IMG/VR virus record: IMGVR_UViG_3300043775_000222
Coordinates: 1 to 39,987 of that record
DNA length: 39,987 nt
Direction: 5' to 3' (one strand)
From: a virus
Shown: in pieces, positions 32,716-39,975 of the stretch
How positions within the stretch are numbered: position 1 is the stretch's first letter
Layout: the number at the start of each line of letters is the position of its first letter
Notes under the pieces: generated by a model
Told to the model about the DNA's origin: nothing
The model's input: only the letters and a program-made list of their open reading frames with translations
Database searches by the model: none
Translations under genes and position numbers: made by a program

Positions 32716-33494
32716 CTTGCTTCCTCTAAGTCTGCTATAAACATATACTCTGGATTAAACTGTAACCATACTGGTGTCTTACCAGACTGGTCTGCCTTAC
32801 CGTATCTATTCTTAACTGCAGCTACACCTAGCAATCCGTTGCTCTGTCCAACGGTAAGAATTAGTGCAGGTAACTGTGCTACCTTGCCTTGCAAGGATGA
32901 TCTTGGTTGGCATGGGTCTCCGACATAACCTTCTTGTGTGTGATGTAACACTAGGATAGCGGCGTTGGTATCTCTTGCTAAGTACTTAAGTTCTTTAAGT
33001 GCACTACGCATGTTACTGAATTCTTCTCCGCCATCCATGCTGATATCCATGAGGTTATCAATAACAATTAGGGCAGGTGCTTCTCCAAGTAGTTCTTCAA
33101 TCGCGGTAACCTCGTCGTCGATATCACTAAGACTAGGGGCAGAATCAAAGCTCCAATAAATATGGCTGGCAAGAGCAAGATTATTCCTAGAATTGATTGG
33201 GTCTTCCGATATGATTTTTTCTGCTTCACTTTGTGACACTCCTGTGATCATGGAATATAAACGCATAGCCATAGTGTGAGCATTAGTATCTGCTGATAGG
33301 TATAGCGTTGGTGCTTGCATACGTAAAGCTAAAGCTAAAGCAAGTGTTGACTTACCTGCACCTGGGGTGCCAGCAATCATACTTACTTCTGCTCTACGCA
33401 ATACAATCTGGTTGTTATCAAATGTCCTGAATACTGTAGGCATTGGCTCACCACCAATGTCAGGACGACCTACTGCTCTGCTTAATGTTTTCAT
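32712..33494 (-). CDS. DnaB/RecA-like ATPase, probable replicative helicase
   Basis: A 260-residue single-domain RecA-fold ATPase. Walker A GTPGAGKST at 42-50, Walker B LIVID at 142-146 and a HH sensor at 184-185 (LVLHHTQEG). It lacks the N-terminal domain of full DnaB, being closer in size to a RadA- or DnaB-C-terminal-type enzyme. It would unwind the replication fork together with the split primase. A GGGAG ribosome site precedes the ATG, after a hairpin at 33513-33554. Confidence 0.8.
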   Translation of the reverse strand: MKTLSRAVGRPDIGGEPMPTVFRTFDNNQIVLRRAEVSMIAGTPGAGKSTLALALALRMQAPTLYLSADTNAHTMAMRLYSMITGVSQSEAEKIISEDPINSRNNLALASHIYWSFDSAPSLSDIDDEVTAIEELLGEAPALIVIDNLMDISMDGGEEFSNMRSALKELKYLARDTNAAILVLHHTQEGYVGDPCQPRSSLQGKVAQLPALILTVGQSNGLLGVAAVKNRYGKADQSGKTPVWLQFNPEYMFIADLEEAR

Positions 33495-33512
33495 TTATCT
33501 CCCAATAAATAA

Positions 33513-33554
33513 TTGACTGGGTAGGTAGCCTTCCCCACTACACTACCCAGTCAA
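33513..33554 (-). terminator. 12-bp hairpin between gene units on the leftward strand
   Basis: TTGACTGGGTAG (33513-33524) and CTACCCAGTCAA (33543-33554) form a perfect stem with an 18-base loop. On the leftward strand it follows the stop of the 156-residue gene, and TTATTTATTG follows, so it may be a partial terminator or attenuator before the helicase gene. Confidence 0.55.
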
Positions 33555-33564
33555 ACCTATGCGA

Positions 33565-34035
33565 CTAGAACGTAGCGTAGTCTGGGTCGTTGGTTTTCAG
33601 ATAGATAGCTTTACACTGATCTGGTGTACCCTTAGCTGTTGGACACATGTAAGCCTTGTAAGGTCCGTATGGTCCTACACCTTCACGCTTAGTCATTACA
33701 CCATGAATACAAGTCCTGCTGGCTGAGCCTGCTGTAACCCCTGCTACTGATGGTGGTGCTACTGGTGCGAAGGTTGCTGTTGGTGCTGCTGATGGGATTG
33801 GTGTCTCGCTAATTACTGTACCACCTAACGCATCAACCACTGTATTGATTCTTGCAGTACTGGGTTGACTGGGTTGCGTTCCAAGAAACAACTCTTCCAT
33901 TGCAGCGATGCTGTTATTAACTCCGTTACCAATAAGGGCATTGATATTATTTTCAAACTCAGTAGCATCAGTACCGCGTACGGTAATAATAGTACCTACT
34001 TTAGTCTTTACATTTACTACGTAATTACTTTCCAC
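33565..34035 (-). CDS. Protein with C-terminal zinc-ribbon-like segment
   Basis: A 156-residue protein. Residues 1-60 form a small alpha/beta region. A Pro/Ala/Thr-rich linker (about 78-105) leads to a C-terminal region with a CIHGVMTKREG, then a YMCP and a QCKAIY: Cys/His ligands of a likely zinc ribbon (C-x1-H plus two C). The layout resembles DNA-binding or recombination-accessory proteins in phages. The gene sits next to the split nuclease, which fits a DNA-processing role, though the call is weak. Confidence 0.62.
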   Translation of the reverse strand: MESNYVVNVKTKVGTIITVRGTDATEFENNINALIGNGVNNSIAAMEELFLGTQPSQPSTARINTVVDALGGTVISETPIPSAAPTATFAPVAPPSVAGVTAGSASRTCIHGVMTKREGVGPYGPYKAYMCPTAKGTPDQCKAIYLKTNDPDYATF

Positions 34036-34041
34036 TTTGTT

Positions 34042-34659
34042 CTATCCTTTTCTTTTGTACTTGCATTGGTCTTTAACATTACACATTATACAATGATTGA
34101 GGTTAGGTATGAACAGCTCTGCTTTGCGAGCCGTGTCAAACTTAGTAACAATCTCAATGATATCATCTTTAGTAAAATAGTCTAGGTCAATTAATTCACT
34201 AGTCTGACCAGACCTAGCCATCCAGTACGCACCATAGCGCGGACGAATGCCTAACATTTCTTCCATACCTGCAGCATAGAATGCTAACTGCAAGTCTGAC
34301 GATGGGGTACGTACACCTGTCTTAATATCTAATACAATTAGTTCACCATCAGGGTTAATCATAACTCTGTCAATGTGCATCTGTACTGGTATGTCATTCC
34401 AGATAGGTGTAAGTGCTAGTTCAATAGCTGGTTGACCTGGCTGTGCTTCCCACATAGTTAGTGGATGCGTACCATTACGCCAAGTAATCCAAGAGTCAAC
34501 CATCTTAGATCCTTCTACTGTCCACCAATCACCATCTTCTTTGTTGGGATTAGCTTTAGTTGCACGACCAGATGCTTTCCATTGTGCCTGATCAACACCT
34601 GTTTTTGCTAGTTGTTCTGCTTGTTGTGCAGCCCATGCTGCTTCCCAATACTTATTCAT
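34042..34659 (-). CDS. Cas4/RecB-like nuclease, C-terminal catalytic half
   Basis: A 205-residue protein holding the catalytic part of a PD-(D/E)XK exonuclease of the RecB/Cas4 type: H95 and D97 (MHIDRV), the D111 and K113 pair (DIKTG), and Q124 in QLAFYA. Its C-terminus carries C190, C193 and C199, three of four iron-sulfur ligands of this family. The missing N-terminal part is encoded by the gene at 34732-34935 in the same frame. An AAAGGTG site precedes ATG 34659, so it is translated on its own. Such nucleases trim 5' DNA ends and may act with helicases. Confidence 0.78.
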   Translation of the reverse strand: MNKYWEAAWAAQQAEQLAKTGVDQAQWKASGRATKANPNKEDGDWWTVEGSKMVDSWITWRNGTHPLTMWEAQPGQPAIELALTPIWNDIPVQMHIDRVMINPDGELIVLDIKTGVRTPSSDLQLAFYAAGMEEMLGIRPRYGAYWMARSGQTSELIDLDYFTKDDIIEIVTKFDTARKAELFIPNLNHCIMCNVKDQCKYKRKG

Positions 34660-34732
34660 TAGTCACCTTTTTATTGTTTAAACTTTCTAGAATTAAACTT
34701 AAAACTTTTATGTCGTTGTCACTAATGTTCAC
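34652..34732 (-). CDS. Tiny ORF between the two nuclease halves
   Basis: A 26-residue frame beginning with GTG that overlaps the TAG of the N-terminal half and ending with TAA inside the start of the C-terminal half. It is helical and hydrophilic (KVLSLILESLNNKK). Exact junction overlaps on both sides suggest translational coupling, but short length and lack of similarity make its reality uncertain. Confidence 0.4.
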   Translation of the reverse strand: MNISDNDIKVLSLILESLNNKKVTNE

Positions 34733-34935
34733 TACTTACCTTCTGTTTCAAATAGTTCTTTATCATACATCTCGGTTGCTGTGTGTACTGCACTACCACC
34801 TGCTAGGTACCAGGTTGGTTGTTCAATTAACTTTTCCACTCGTGTAAGATAATACTTCCAACCGCAGTCAAGGTATGTTGTTAGTGCTGAATAAGATACA
34901 TGTGCTGGTAGTTCGTATCCGTTTATTTTAATCAT
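34732..34935 (-). CDS. Cas4/RecB-like nuclease, N-terminal half
   Basis: A 67-residue protein from ATG 34935 (ATG 34956 is also in frame). It has the family's N-terminal pattern: SYSALTTYLDCGWKYYL, with C24 as the first iron-sulfur ligand, and GGSAVH at 46-51 with H51, the first nuclease motif. It stops at 34732. The catalytic remainder, in the same frame, resumes at 34659. The half alone cannot be a nuclease. The usual single gene appears to have been interrupted by about 73 bases full of in-frame stops. Confidence 0.75.
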   Translation of the reverse strand: MIKINGYELPAHVSYSALTTYLDCGWKYYLTRVEKLIEQPTWYLAGGSAVHTATEMYDKELFETEGK

Positions 34936-35086
34936 AGTATTTTTTATTCCTATCATAGAAATCTTCTTTAGCTCTACTAAGCATCATGTCTTCAATGTGT
35001 GCTTCGATACGATCATAGCATGACTCGCAGACATCTTCATCTTCCTGCTTGTATAGTTCTTCCATGTCCATGTTACAGCATTCCAT
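34928..35086 (-). CDS. Tiny Cys protein downstream of WhiB
   Basis: A 52-residue acidic protein starting within the WhiB stop (TAATG). It has MECC at the start and a CESC pair (20-23), so four cysteines could bind a metal, followed by a charged helix. Not recognised. It overlaps the nuclease N-terminal half by 8 bases. Confidence 0.65.
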   Translation of the reverse strand: MECCNMDMEELYKQEDEDVCESCYDRIEAHIEDMMLSRAKEDFYDRNKKYYD

Positions 35087-35388
35087 TACTTATTCATTCC
35101 TCTCAAGAACCCTGAAGTCCAAGGCTGCTCAATCTTGATGTTGTATTTCTTTCTCCATTGACGGCGTTCATAAACGGACATACCACCCCAGAACCCCCAC
35201 TCTTCATGCTTGATACCCCAGTCTCTACATTTTTCTAGGACATCACAGTTTGCACAGACTTTTCTCAGCTGTGGATAAACATTAGTCTTTGCCCATGCAT
35301 TATCATCATTGTCTTCTCCTACTGGATAGAAGAAGTTAGTATCCATACCATCACATGCTGGTGTTTCATTCTCATTAATCTGAAACAT
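35086..35388 (-). CDS. WhiB-family iron-sulfur transcription regulator
   Basis: A 100-residue WhiB-like protein. C12, C45, C48 and C54 (with the C-x2-C-x5-C spacing) would hold a 4Fe-4S cluster; the GFWGG turn at 65-69 and the basic RRQWRKK follow, as in the family. WhiB proteins bind the host primary sigma factor and change promoter choice. I chose ATG 35388 because AGGAG lies nine bases upstream; ATG 35397 adds three residues. The family is exclusive to Actinobacteria and their phages, so this gene defines the host. Confidence 0.9.
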   Translation of the reverse strand: MFQINENETPACDGMDTNFFYPVGEDNDDNAWAKTNVYPQLRKVCANCDVLEKCRDWGIKHEEWGFWGGMSVYERRQWRKKYNIKIEQPWTSGFLRGMNK

Positions 35389-35566
35389 CAAACACATCTC
35401 CTGTGTGTGGATCGTACCTACATGTAGTTAAACTTTTAAACCACATCGCTTCACCTTCCATTACTACTTCATTAATCTTTTGTAAATAAACTAATGTATC
35501 TGGACTTATTAATACATCAGCTCTGAATCCATCAATAGCAAAGTGATCTTCTGCTAACTCTACCAT
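35375..35566 (-). CDS. Small protein of unknown function
   Basis: A 63-residue protein overlapping both neighbours (14 bases with WhiB, 7 with the MGLDMYL-type gene). It is acidic with a helical middle (LVYLQKINEVVMEGEAMW) and a C-terminal YDPHTGDVFDV strand. Not recognised. Confidence 0.65.
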   Translation of the reverse strand: MVELAEDHFAIDGFRADVLISPDTLVYLQKINEVVMEGEAMWFKSLTTCRYDPHTGDVFDVSD

Positions 35567-36060
35567 GATGCTTGATACTCAATCTCATAGTTCCATTTGT
35601 TTTCTTCTGTGATCTCATCAAGCAACTCAGTCAGTTGCTTGTGTGTTTCTTCAATGTCAGACCAATACCACTCATTAATATCAATAGATCCAAAGAAGAA
35701 TCCTGATGTTGGTGGCAGTAATTCCATAGCTAATTCATTTGATCTTGTGTCAAGTAATGTACTACATCTGTCATGTAGTATAACTAGATCACCCCTACCT
35801 ACTGATATGCGTTGGCATTCATCAACTCCATCAGCTAAGTAAGTTACAAACCAGTTATGAATTTGATTAGCTTTACGCCAATAGATGGCAGTCCATTCTA
35901 CTGATACTGATGATGCTGTGTTATCTTTTACTTTGATACCTGCTGCTTCAATAACATTAGTGTATCTAGGATTATCTGAATAACTTACTACATTATCAAC
36001 TCTATTAAAATCATGACTACTAATTCTTTCACTTACATTTAGGTACATATCAAGACCCAT
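35560..36060 (-). CDS. Conserved-type MGLDMYL phage protein
   Basis: A 166-residue protein beginning MGLDMYL, with YWRKANQIHNWFV (about 81-93) and a LLPPTSGFFFGS (about 114-125) near the C-terminal part. These features identify a small family I recall in many phages with no known function. It overlaps the DUF932-type gene by 11 bases. No catalytic set can be assigned. Confidence 0.72.
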   Translation of the reverse strand: MGLDMYLNVSERISSHDFNRVDNVVSYSDNPRYTNVIEAAGIKVKDNTASSVSVEWTAIYWRKANQIHNWFVTYLADGVDECQRISVGRGDLVILHDRCSTLLDTRSNELAMELLPPTSGFFFGSIDINEWYWSDIEETHKQLTELLDEITEENKWNYEIEYQASW

Positions 36061-37033
36061 TGCTTACTCCTAATAGTTGTAGTGCTCGTGACTTAACAGG
36101 GATGTCTGTTCCAAGGATCATCTTGCCTGCTTGCTTGCTATAGTCTTTACTAAAGTGATCGGTTGCTTCCACGATAGCTTGAAATGCACCGAACTTAGTG
36201 TTCTTAATGTTGTGTTGCGTGTCTGTCTCACCAATCCATACGTTCAATGCACTAGCTCTGTTACGTTCTACTCTTGTCTTAGATGTACGTTCACCTGCAC
36301 TGAGCATCTCGTATGGTGAGAACTCAATCTTGCTAGGCAGTGGGTACACTCGTTTAATAAAGTTCTTGAACTCTTCGTTACTGAATTCAATTGAACGTAG
36401 GTATGATGATACTGTTGCATACTTCTGAACATCTTCGTTCATAATCTTGAATGCTTGTCTGATATCATTTACATTTATTGTACTGTTAGGGCTGTGCTTA
36501 ACACGGTAGTAAATACCTTTAGCCTTACCACTCATCATGGCTGCATTGATCTGATTAGTACAACTCAATCGGTTAACAACTGGTGTCATTTGGAATGGCA
36601 TACTACCATCGTGTGATGTACGTGCAATTACATATGCATTATGTGGATCGTCACCTACTGTTACGTTAGCTGGTAGTTCAATGGTTGCCCATACTACGTT
36701 GCCACCCTTAAGTTCACCTGCTGCACCGTAACGTGCATCGCTGTTGTTAACGATGTCGTCAAGGCATGAGAAGATCTCATCATTTTGTAATACTTTGTAT
36801 CGTGAACCTACTACTGCTAATGGTTCAGCACCTGCATCAGTCCACTTAACTGTTGCATATCTATCTGGTACTACTACATCAATAGATTCATCTTCATTGT
36901 AATATGGATTAATAAATACATTTTCTAATGTAACTTTCCAGTCAAGTCCTGCTTGTTTCATCAGGTCATGTGCTGAATTAACTTCGTACTCACAGTGAGT
37001 ACCAATTACTGTGTATGGATTACGTCTAGTCAT
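36050..37033 (-). CDS. DUF932 (phage/plasmid-type) protein
   Basis: A 327-residue protein with the general layout of the DUF932 family: a N-terminal domain leading to VVGSRYKVLQNDEIFSCLDD (about 73-92), a central beta region, an NRLSCTNQI patch (about 154-162) and a helical C-terminal half. Function of the family is unknown, though it is common on plasmids and phages near replication or recombination genes. It overlaps both neighbours. Confidence 0.75.
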   Translation of the reverse strand: MTRRNPYTVIGTHCEYEVNSAHDLMKQAGLDWKVTLENVFINPYYNEDESIDVVVPDRYATVKWTDAGAEPLAVVGSRYKVLQNDEIFSCLDDIVNNSDARYGAAGELKGGNVVWATIELPANVTVGDDPHNAYVIARTSHDGSMPFQMTPVVNRLSCTNQINAAMMSGKAKGIYYRVKHSPNSTINVNDIRQAFKIMNEDVQKYATVSSYLRSIEFSNEEFKNFIKRVYPLPSKIEFSPYEMLSAGERTSKTRVERNRASALNVWIGETDTQHNIKNTKFGAFQAIVEATDHFSKDYSKQAGKMILGTDIPVKSRALQLLGVSNGS

Positions 37034-37343
37034 TCTGTTCCTCTATCATTTCTGCGAATGCAGCATCTATATCTACTGCGTTTACTTCTTGTATAATTAA
37101 TTCATCTATTGCTTCTTCAGCGTAATCAAATGCACTAGCTAGTAGCAGTATTGCTAGTTGCTTAGCGTCTTCCATCGCTTTTGTTCTATCATTGCGCTCT
37201 AGTCGTTTATAGATTTGGTATAACGCTTGAAGAAAATCAAGTGCTACCTTATCTGTTACGGCTATACCTACAATCTCTGGGTATCCTTCTCGTTCGTACC
37301 AATCAAACGGGTCGTTAAACCACGGCTCGTCTTTGATGCTCAT
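37026..37343 (-). CDS. Small helical acidic protein
   Basis: A 105-residue protein, mostly helical and acidic (last third ending EEQND). The N-terminus has DEPWFNDPFDWYE. It overlaps the DUF932-type gene by eight bases and the upstream gene by one. Not recognised. Confidence 0.68.
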   Translation of the reverse strand: MSIKDEPWFNDPFDWYEREGYPEIVGIAVTDKVALDFLQALYQIYKRLERNDRTKAMEDAKQLAILLLASAFDYAEEAIDELIIQEVNAVDIDAAFAEMIEEQND

Positions 37344-37744
37344 TAAATCTCCTGTGCTTCTACTTTTTCAATCTCTTCGTTCTTGGTTATCCACTCATCT
37401 TCATCTGCTTTTTCAATTAATTCACTTAAACAATATGCTTCATCTGCTTGGTCTTCTGCATCATCTTCATTACGTGCAGTTACTTGTACTGTTACTTCTA
37501 CTTCTTGATAGCGTGTCAATGTGTATGTAACCGCGTACTCTCTACGCATAAGTGGTATTTCAAAGAACTTAAGATCTTTATTAGTCTCTTCAGCCCAGTC
37601 ATCATACTCACTACACCAATCCATATCTTTTGCTTTCTCATAGATAGCATTGGTAATTTTGTAGCCATCTTCCATTACTTCATTGATCTTGTTAGTAACT
37701 TCTTGCTGTGTGTAGTACTGCGTACCACTGCTTGTTGTAATCAT
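37343..37744 (-). CDS. Small acidic protein of unknown function
   Basis: A 133-residue protein, Glu/Asp-rich at the C-terminal half, with a beta hairpin around residues 70-90 (REYAVTYTLTRYQEVEVTVQV) and a helical end. Its ATG is overlapped by the TGA of the tiny basic gene. Not recognised. Confidence 0.66.
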   Translation of the reverse strand: MITTSSGTQYYTQQEVTNKINEVMEDGYKITNAIYEKAKDMDWCSEYDDWAEETNKDLKFFEIPLMRREYAVTYTLTRYQEVEVTVQVTARNEDDAEDQADEAYCLSELIEKADEDEWITKNEEIEKVEAQEI

Positions 37745-37830
37745 TTTGTCTGCCTTAATTTAAGAGCTTGTTTTTTCTCTCGCTTTATTTCTTTAGGACC
37801 TTTTGTAATTACGTGTATTCTTTTACCCAT
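37741..37830 (-). CDS. Tiny basic protein
   Basis: A 29-residue, Lys-rich frame (MGKRIHVITKGPKEIKREKK) with ATG overlapping the upstream gene by eight bases and TGA overlapping the next ATG. Junctions on both sides support translation. Function unknown. Confidence 0.5.
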   Translation of the reverse strand: MGKRIHVITKGPKEIKREKKQALKLRQTK

Positions 37831-38383
37831 TAAGGTGACCTACTGGATCTGTTGTGTGATGGAATGTAACTGCTTGTAGTGATGAGTAGAAGATACTTGG
37901 TGGAATGTTGTGGTCACGTGCCATCTTTAGTAGTCCCAATAAGCTGGCTGTGCAGCCTAGTGTTTCTGCTTCATGTAGCAAATCATCTACTAGCTTTAGT
38001 TCGTATTCAACATCACGATCTTCATCAAAGTCTTCTAACATACCTGCGTGACATAGCATGAAGGCAGCCAAGATCATTGAGGAGTAACCAATAGCTTCTG
38101 CTTGCATCAGTTCATCGTCAACCATAGCCTGACTAATAGTTGTAAATGATTTCATAATGTCTACTCGAATGTTGAATGGTGCATCACTAAAGTATTTCAA
38201 TACACCATCACGGATCTTGATGTTAGTAGTGGATACATGGATTAGCTCAAGCTCTTCGGTACTTAGCTGATCATAGTTAGCATCTTCATCTAGTAAGAAT
38301 GCCATTAGTTTGTATACATCTTGAACGATTGCTAGATGTTCTGGGGTAATTGCACCTAGATCTATCTCTTTTATTTTACTCAC
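37823..38383 (-). CDS. Helical protein, possibly DUF4192-like
   Basis: A 186-residue protein from GTG 38383, chosen because GAGGAAA lies upstream and GTGA overlaps the preceding stop. It is mostly helical and acidic, with a C-terminal LLGLLKMARDHNIPPSIF (about 157-174) that loosely recalls actinobacterial DUF4192 proteins. This is a weak resemblance only. Function unknown. Confidence 0.62.
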   Translation of the reverse strand: MSKIKEIDLGAITPEHLAIVQDVYKLMAFLLDEDANYDQLSTEELELIHVSTTNIKIRDGVLKYFSDAPFNIRVDIMKSFTTISQAMVDDELMQAEAIGYSSMILAAFMLCHAGMLEDFDEDRDVEYELKLVDDLLHEAETLGCTASLLGLLKMARDHNIPPSIFYSSLQAVTFHHTTDPVGHLNG

Positions 38384-38571
38384 TTGCTTTTCCTCTCGGT
38401 TGTTATTTCTATTTCTCCACATTTAATACATGCAAAATCAGGACAATCTTTTTTGTATCTTGCACAGACTATCCATCTGTAAGTGTTGTCTTCTCCACAG
38501 CTATCACAGTCAGGACTATAAACGTGATTGCACTTAGTAGTAACATTGGGGTCTACGGACTTAGTAAACAC
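38380..38571 (-). CDS. Small zinc-ribbon-like protein
   Basis: A 63-residue protein with a GTG start and eight cysteines including two CxxC pairs (C22/C25 and C48/C51), a set able to bind two zinc ions. AAAGGAG lies about 11 bases upstream. It is likely a nucleic-acid-binding or accessory protein; not recognised further. Confidence 0.65.
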   Translation of the reverse strand: MFTKSVDPNVTTKCNHVYSPDCDSCGEDNTYRWIVCARYKKDCPDFACIKCGEIEITTERKSK

Positions 38572-38595
38572 CTTGGAATCTACTCCTTTAGAAAG

Positions 38596-38632
38596 AGAGA
38601 GAGGACCAGGGCGAATGCCCCAGTCCCCTCTC
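38596..38632 (-). terminator. Strong terminator-like hairpin after the OB-fold gene
   Basis: A nearly 16-bp stem, GAGAGAGGACCAGGGC (38596-38611) pairing with GCCCCAGTCCCCTCTC (38617-38632) with a few mismatches, closes a 5-base loop. On the leftward strand it begins 7 bases after the stop codon and TTTC follows. Confidence 0.65.
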
Positions 38633-38639
38633 GGTTTAA

Positions 38640-38966
38640 CTAGACTTCTGCTAGTTCTACGGACTTGATAAGTACACGGGTAAGCGGTGGCTTACGGTCA
38701 CTTAACTCAACACCCTGACGAACATCGAACTTGGTGTCTAATTCACCTACGATATTCACTACTGGTGTAAAGCCGTTACCGTCTTGCATCTCGCGCAGTC
38801 CTCGCAGTGTGCTTGCAATGCTTTCGTCAAAGCAGGCTACTGGAATTGTGAACTTTGCTCGTTCGTTACCAACCTTTTGAGTCAACTGACCCACGATCAT
38901 CAAGCCGTACTGATCGAACTCCTTGATGTTCTTCAACTTACCTGTCACTGTTAGTTCGTTGTTCAT
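38640..38966 (-). CDS. Small OB-fold candidate, possible single-strand-binding protein
   Basis: A 108-residue protein from ATG 38966, behind AAGGAGCAAGG; the upstream extension to 39065 lies within the hairpin and is not supported. The strand-rich layout (NELTVTGKLKNI, then a VACFDES and VNIVGELDTKF) is typical of OB-fold single-strand DNA-binding proteins, though motif-level proof is missing. It would coat single strands during replication. Confidence 0.55.
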   Translation of the reverse strand: MNNELTVTGKLKNIKEFDQYGLMIVGQLTQKVGNERAKFTIPVACFDESIASTLRGLREMQDGNGFTPVVNIVGELDTKFDVRQGVELSDRKPPLTRVLIKSVELAEV

Positions 38967-38989
38967 CCTTGCTCCTTTTTCCGTTGAGT

Positions 38990-39023
38990 GGCTTACGCCC
39001 CCCACAAAGTGGGGGCGTAAGCC
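38990..39023. terminator. Long GC-rich hairpin between early genes
   Basis: GGCTTACGCCCCC pairs with GGGGGCGTAAGCC, a stem of about 14 bp with one bulge and a loop around AAAG. On the plus strand TATTTTTATT follows; on the leftward strand it lies between the zinc-ribbon gene stop and the OB-fold gene start, so it may act as attenuator or processing site for leftward mRNA. Confidence 0.6.
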
Positions 39024-39028
39024 TATTT

Positions 39029-39628
39029 TTATTTGGATACTAAAACTCTGTCGCAGTTTTGACATAGTTCTAATCTTGATGGTGTGTACAGATTGCAGTC
39101 ACTGCACACAGTGTTGAGACGAGTGAAGTATTGCTGGTCACTCTCTATGTAACGAAGACCTGGCAACCCCATAAAGAAGTTCTCTGTTGGTCTGTCTGCC
39201 ATTGAGTTCCAATCTTGCTTGAACTCATAGCGTTCCTCGTCTTGTTCCTCAAGCACTGGTATGTGCTTGCAGGTAGAGTCAAAGCAGTCTGCTTCTTTTA
39301 GTCCACATACTGCTTGAACCCCTGACACAACGTAGATTTTGCGTCCTGTACTGGTGACTGGAGATACCCAGTCGTGTCCTGATACAGGCTCTGACTCGAT
39401 TGAGATAGTGCCTGCTCGTGACTCTGAGCGGTCACCAAAGACATAGTCCGTGGTGTCGTGTCCATACTTTGTTTGGACATCTACCCAGTCTTCATCTTCT
39501 GTATCTAGATCATCGTCGTCCACTAGGGACTTGACGGCGATAATGCGGTCAAATAGACCTGCTTGCTTCATAACATCGAGGATGCTTGAGAGTTTCTCAT
39601 CATCTCCGTATGTGCTTAAATCAGTCAT
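39029..39628 (-). CDS. Acidic protein with C-terminal zinc ribbon
   Basis: A 199-residue protein from ATG 39628, behind AGGAG; a longer upstream frame crosses a hairpin and is rejected. Residues 1-60 are acidic with a DDDD run. A further four cysteines occur in the middle, and the C-terminus has CSDCNL and CQNCDR, a C-x2-C-x11-C-x2-C zinc ribbon. It may bind nucleic acid or a protein. Function unknown. Confidence 0.68.
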   Translation of the reverse strand: MTDLSTYGDDEKLSSILDVMKQAGLFDRIIAVKSLVDDDDLDTEDEDWVDVQTKYGHDTTDYVFGDRSESRAGTISIESEPVSGHDWVSPVTSTGRKIYVVSGVQAVCGLKEADCFDSTCKHIPVLEEQDEERYEFKQDWNSMADRPTENFFMGLPGLRYIESDQQYFTRLNTVCSDCNLYTPSRLELCQNCDRVLVSK

Positions 39629-39675
39629 TGTAATCTCCTGTTCTGTGACTGAGGACTCATCAAGAATCCATAGCA

Positions 39676-39706
39676 ACGACCACACCACGCAGGGCGGGGT
39701 GGTCGT
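39676..39706 (-). other. Hairpin between the two right-end leftward genes
   Basis: ACGACCAC (39676-39683) pairs with GTGGTCGT (39699-39706) around a 15-base GC-rich loop. It follows the leftward stop of the membrane protein gene. No T-run follows, so it may be an attenuator. Confidence 0.5.
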
Positions 39707-39717
39707 CACTAAAGAAT

Positions 39718-39975
39718 CTAGAATGGTGCACACGTGCACTCGAAACCACTTATGCCTAAGCAGAAGTTGCAGACATCTGCGTATATCCCTTTGTCAAGGG
39801 GTGTCTCTTGGTCGCGATACTTGTTGACTTGGATCTCCTCTTGGAGTTCCCAAGATACTTGGAGGATCTGACCAACGTATGACTCACACTCACGGTTGAG
39901 GTTGTAGACTCTGAAGCCGAGCACTGTGATGATGATGACTAGAAGAAGGTCGAAACCATTGATAGTTTGTAACAC
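39718..39975 (-). CDS. Small membrane protein with C-terminal cysteines (copy 2)
   Basis: An 85-residue protein from GTG 39975, behind AAGGAG at 39982-39987. One membrane helix (about 7-24), a charged helical stretch (about 27-66) and a C-terminal CNFC with an ECTC (about 69-82). It is the full-length relative of the partial gene at 1-204. Function unknown. If the window ends join, it would be read directly after copy 1. Confidence 0.68.
   Translation of the reverse strand: MLQTINGFDLLLVIIITVLGFRVYNLNRECESYVGQILQVSWELQEEIQVNKYRDQETPLDKGIYADVCNFCLGISGFECTCAPF

Noticed and set aside
38967-39065. Upstream extension of the OB-fold gene
   Set aside because: It would be translated through a strong hairpin; an ATG at 38966 has a good ribosome site.
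39629-39739. Upstream extension of the 199-residue zinc-ribbon gene
   Set aside because: It overlaps a hairpin and the preceding gene's end; the ATG at 39628 has AGGAG in place.
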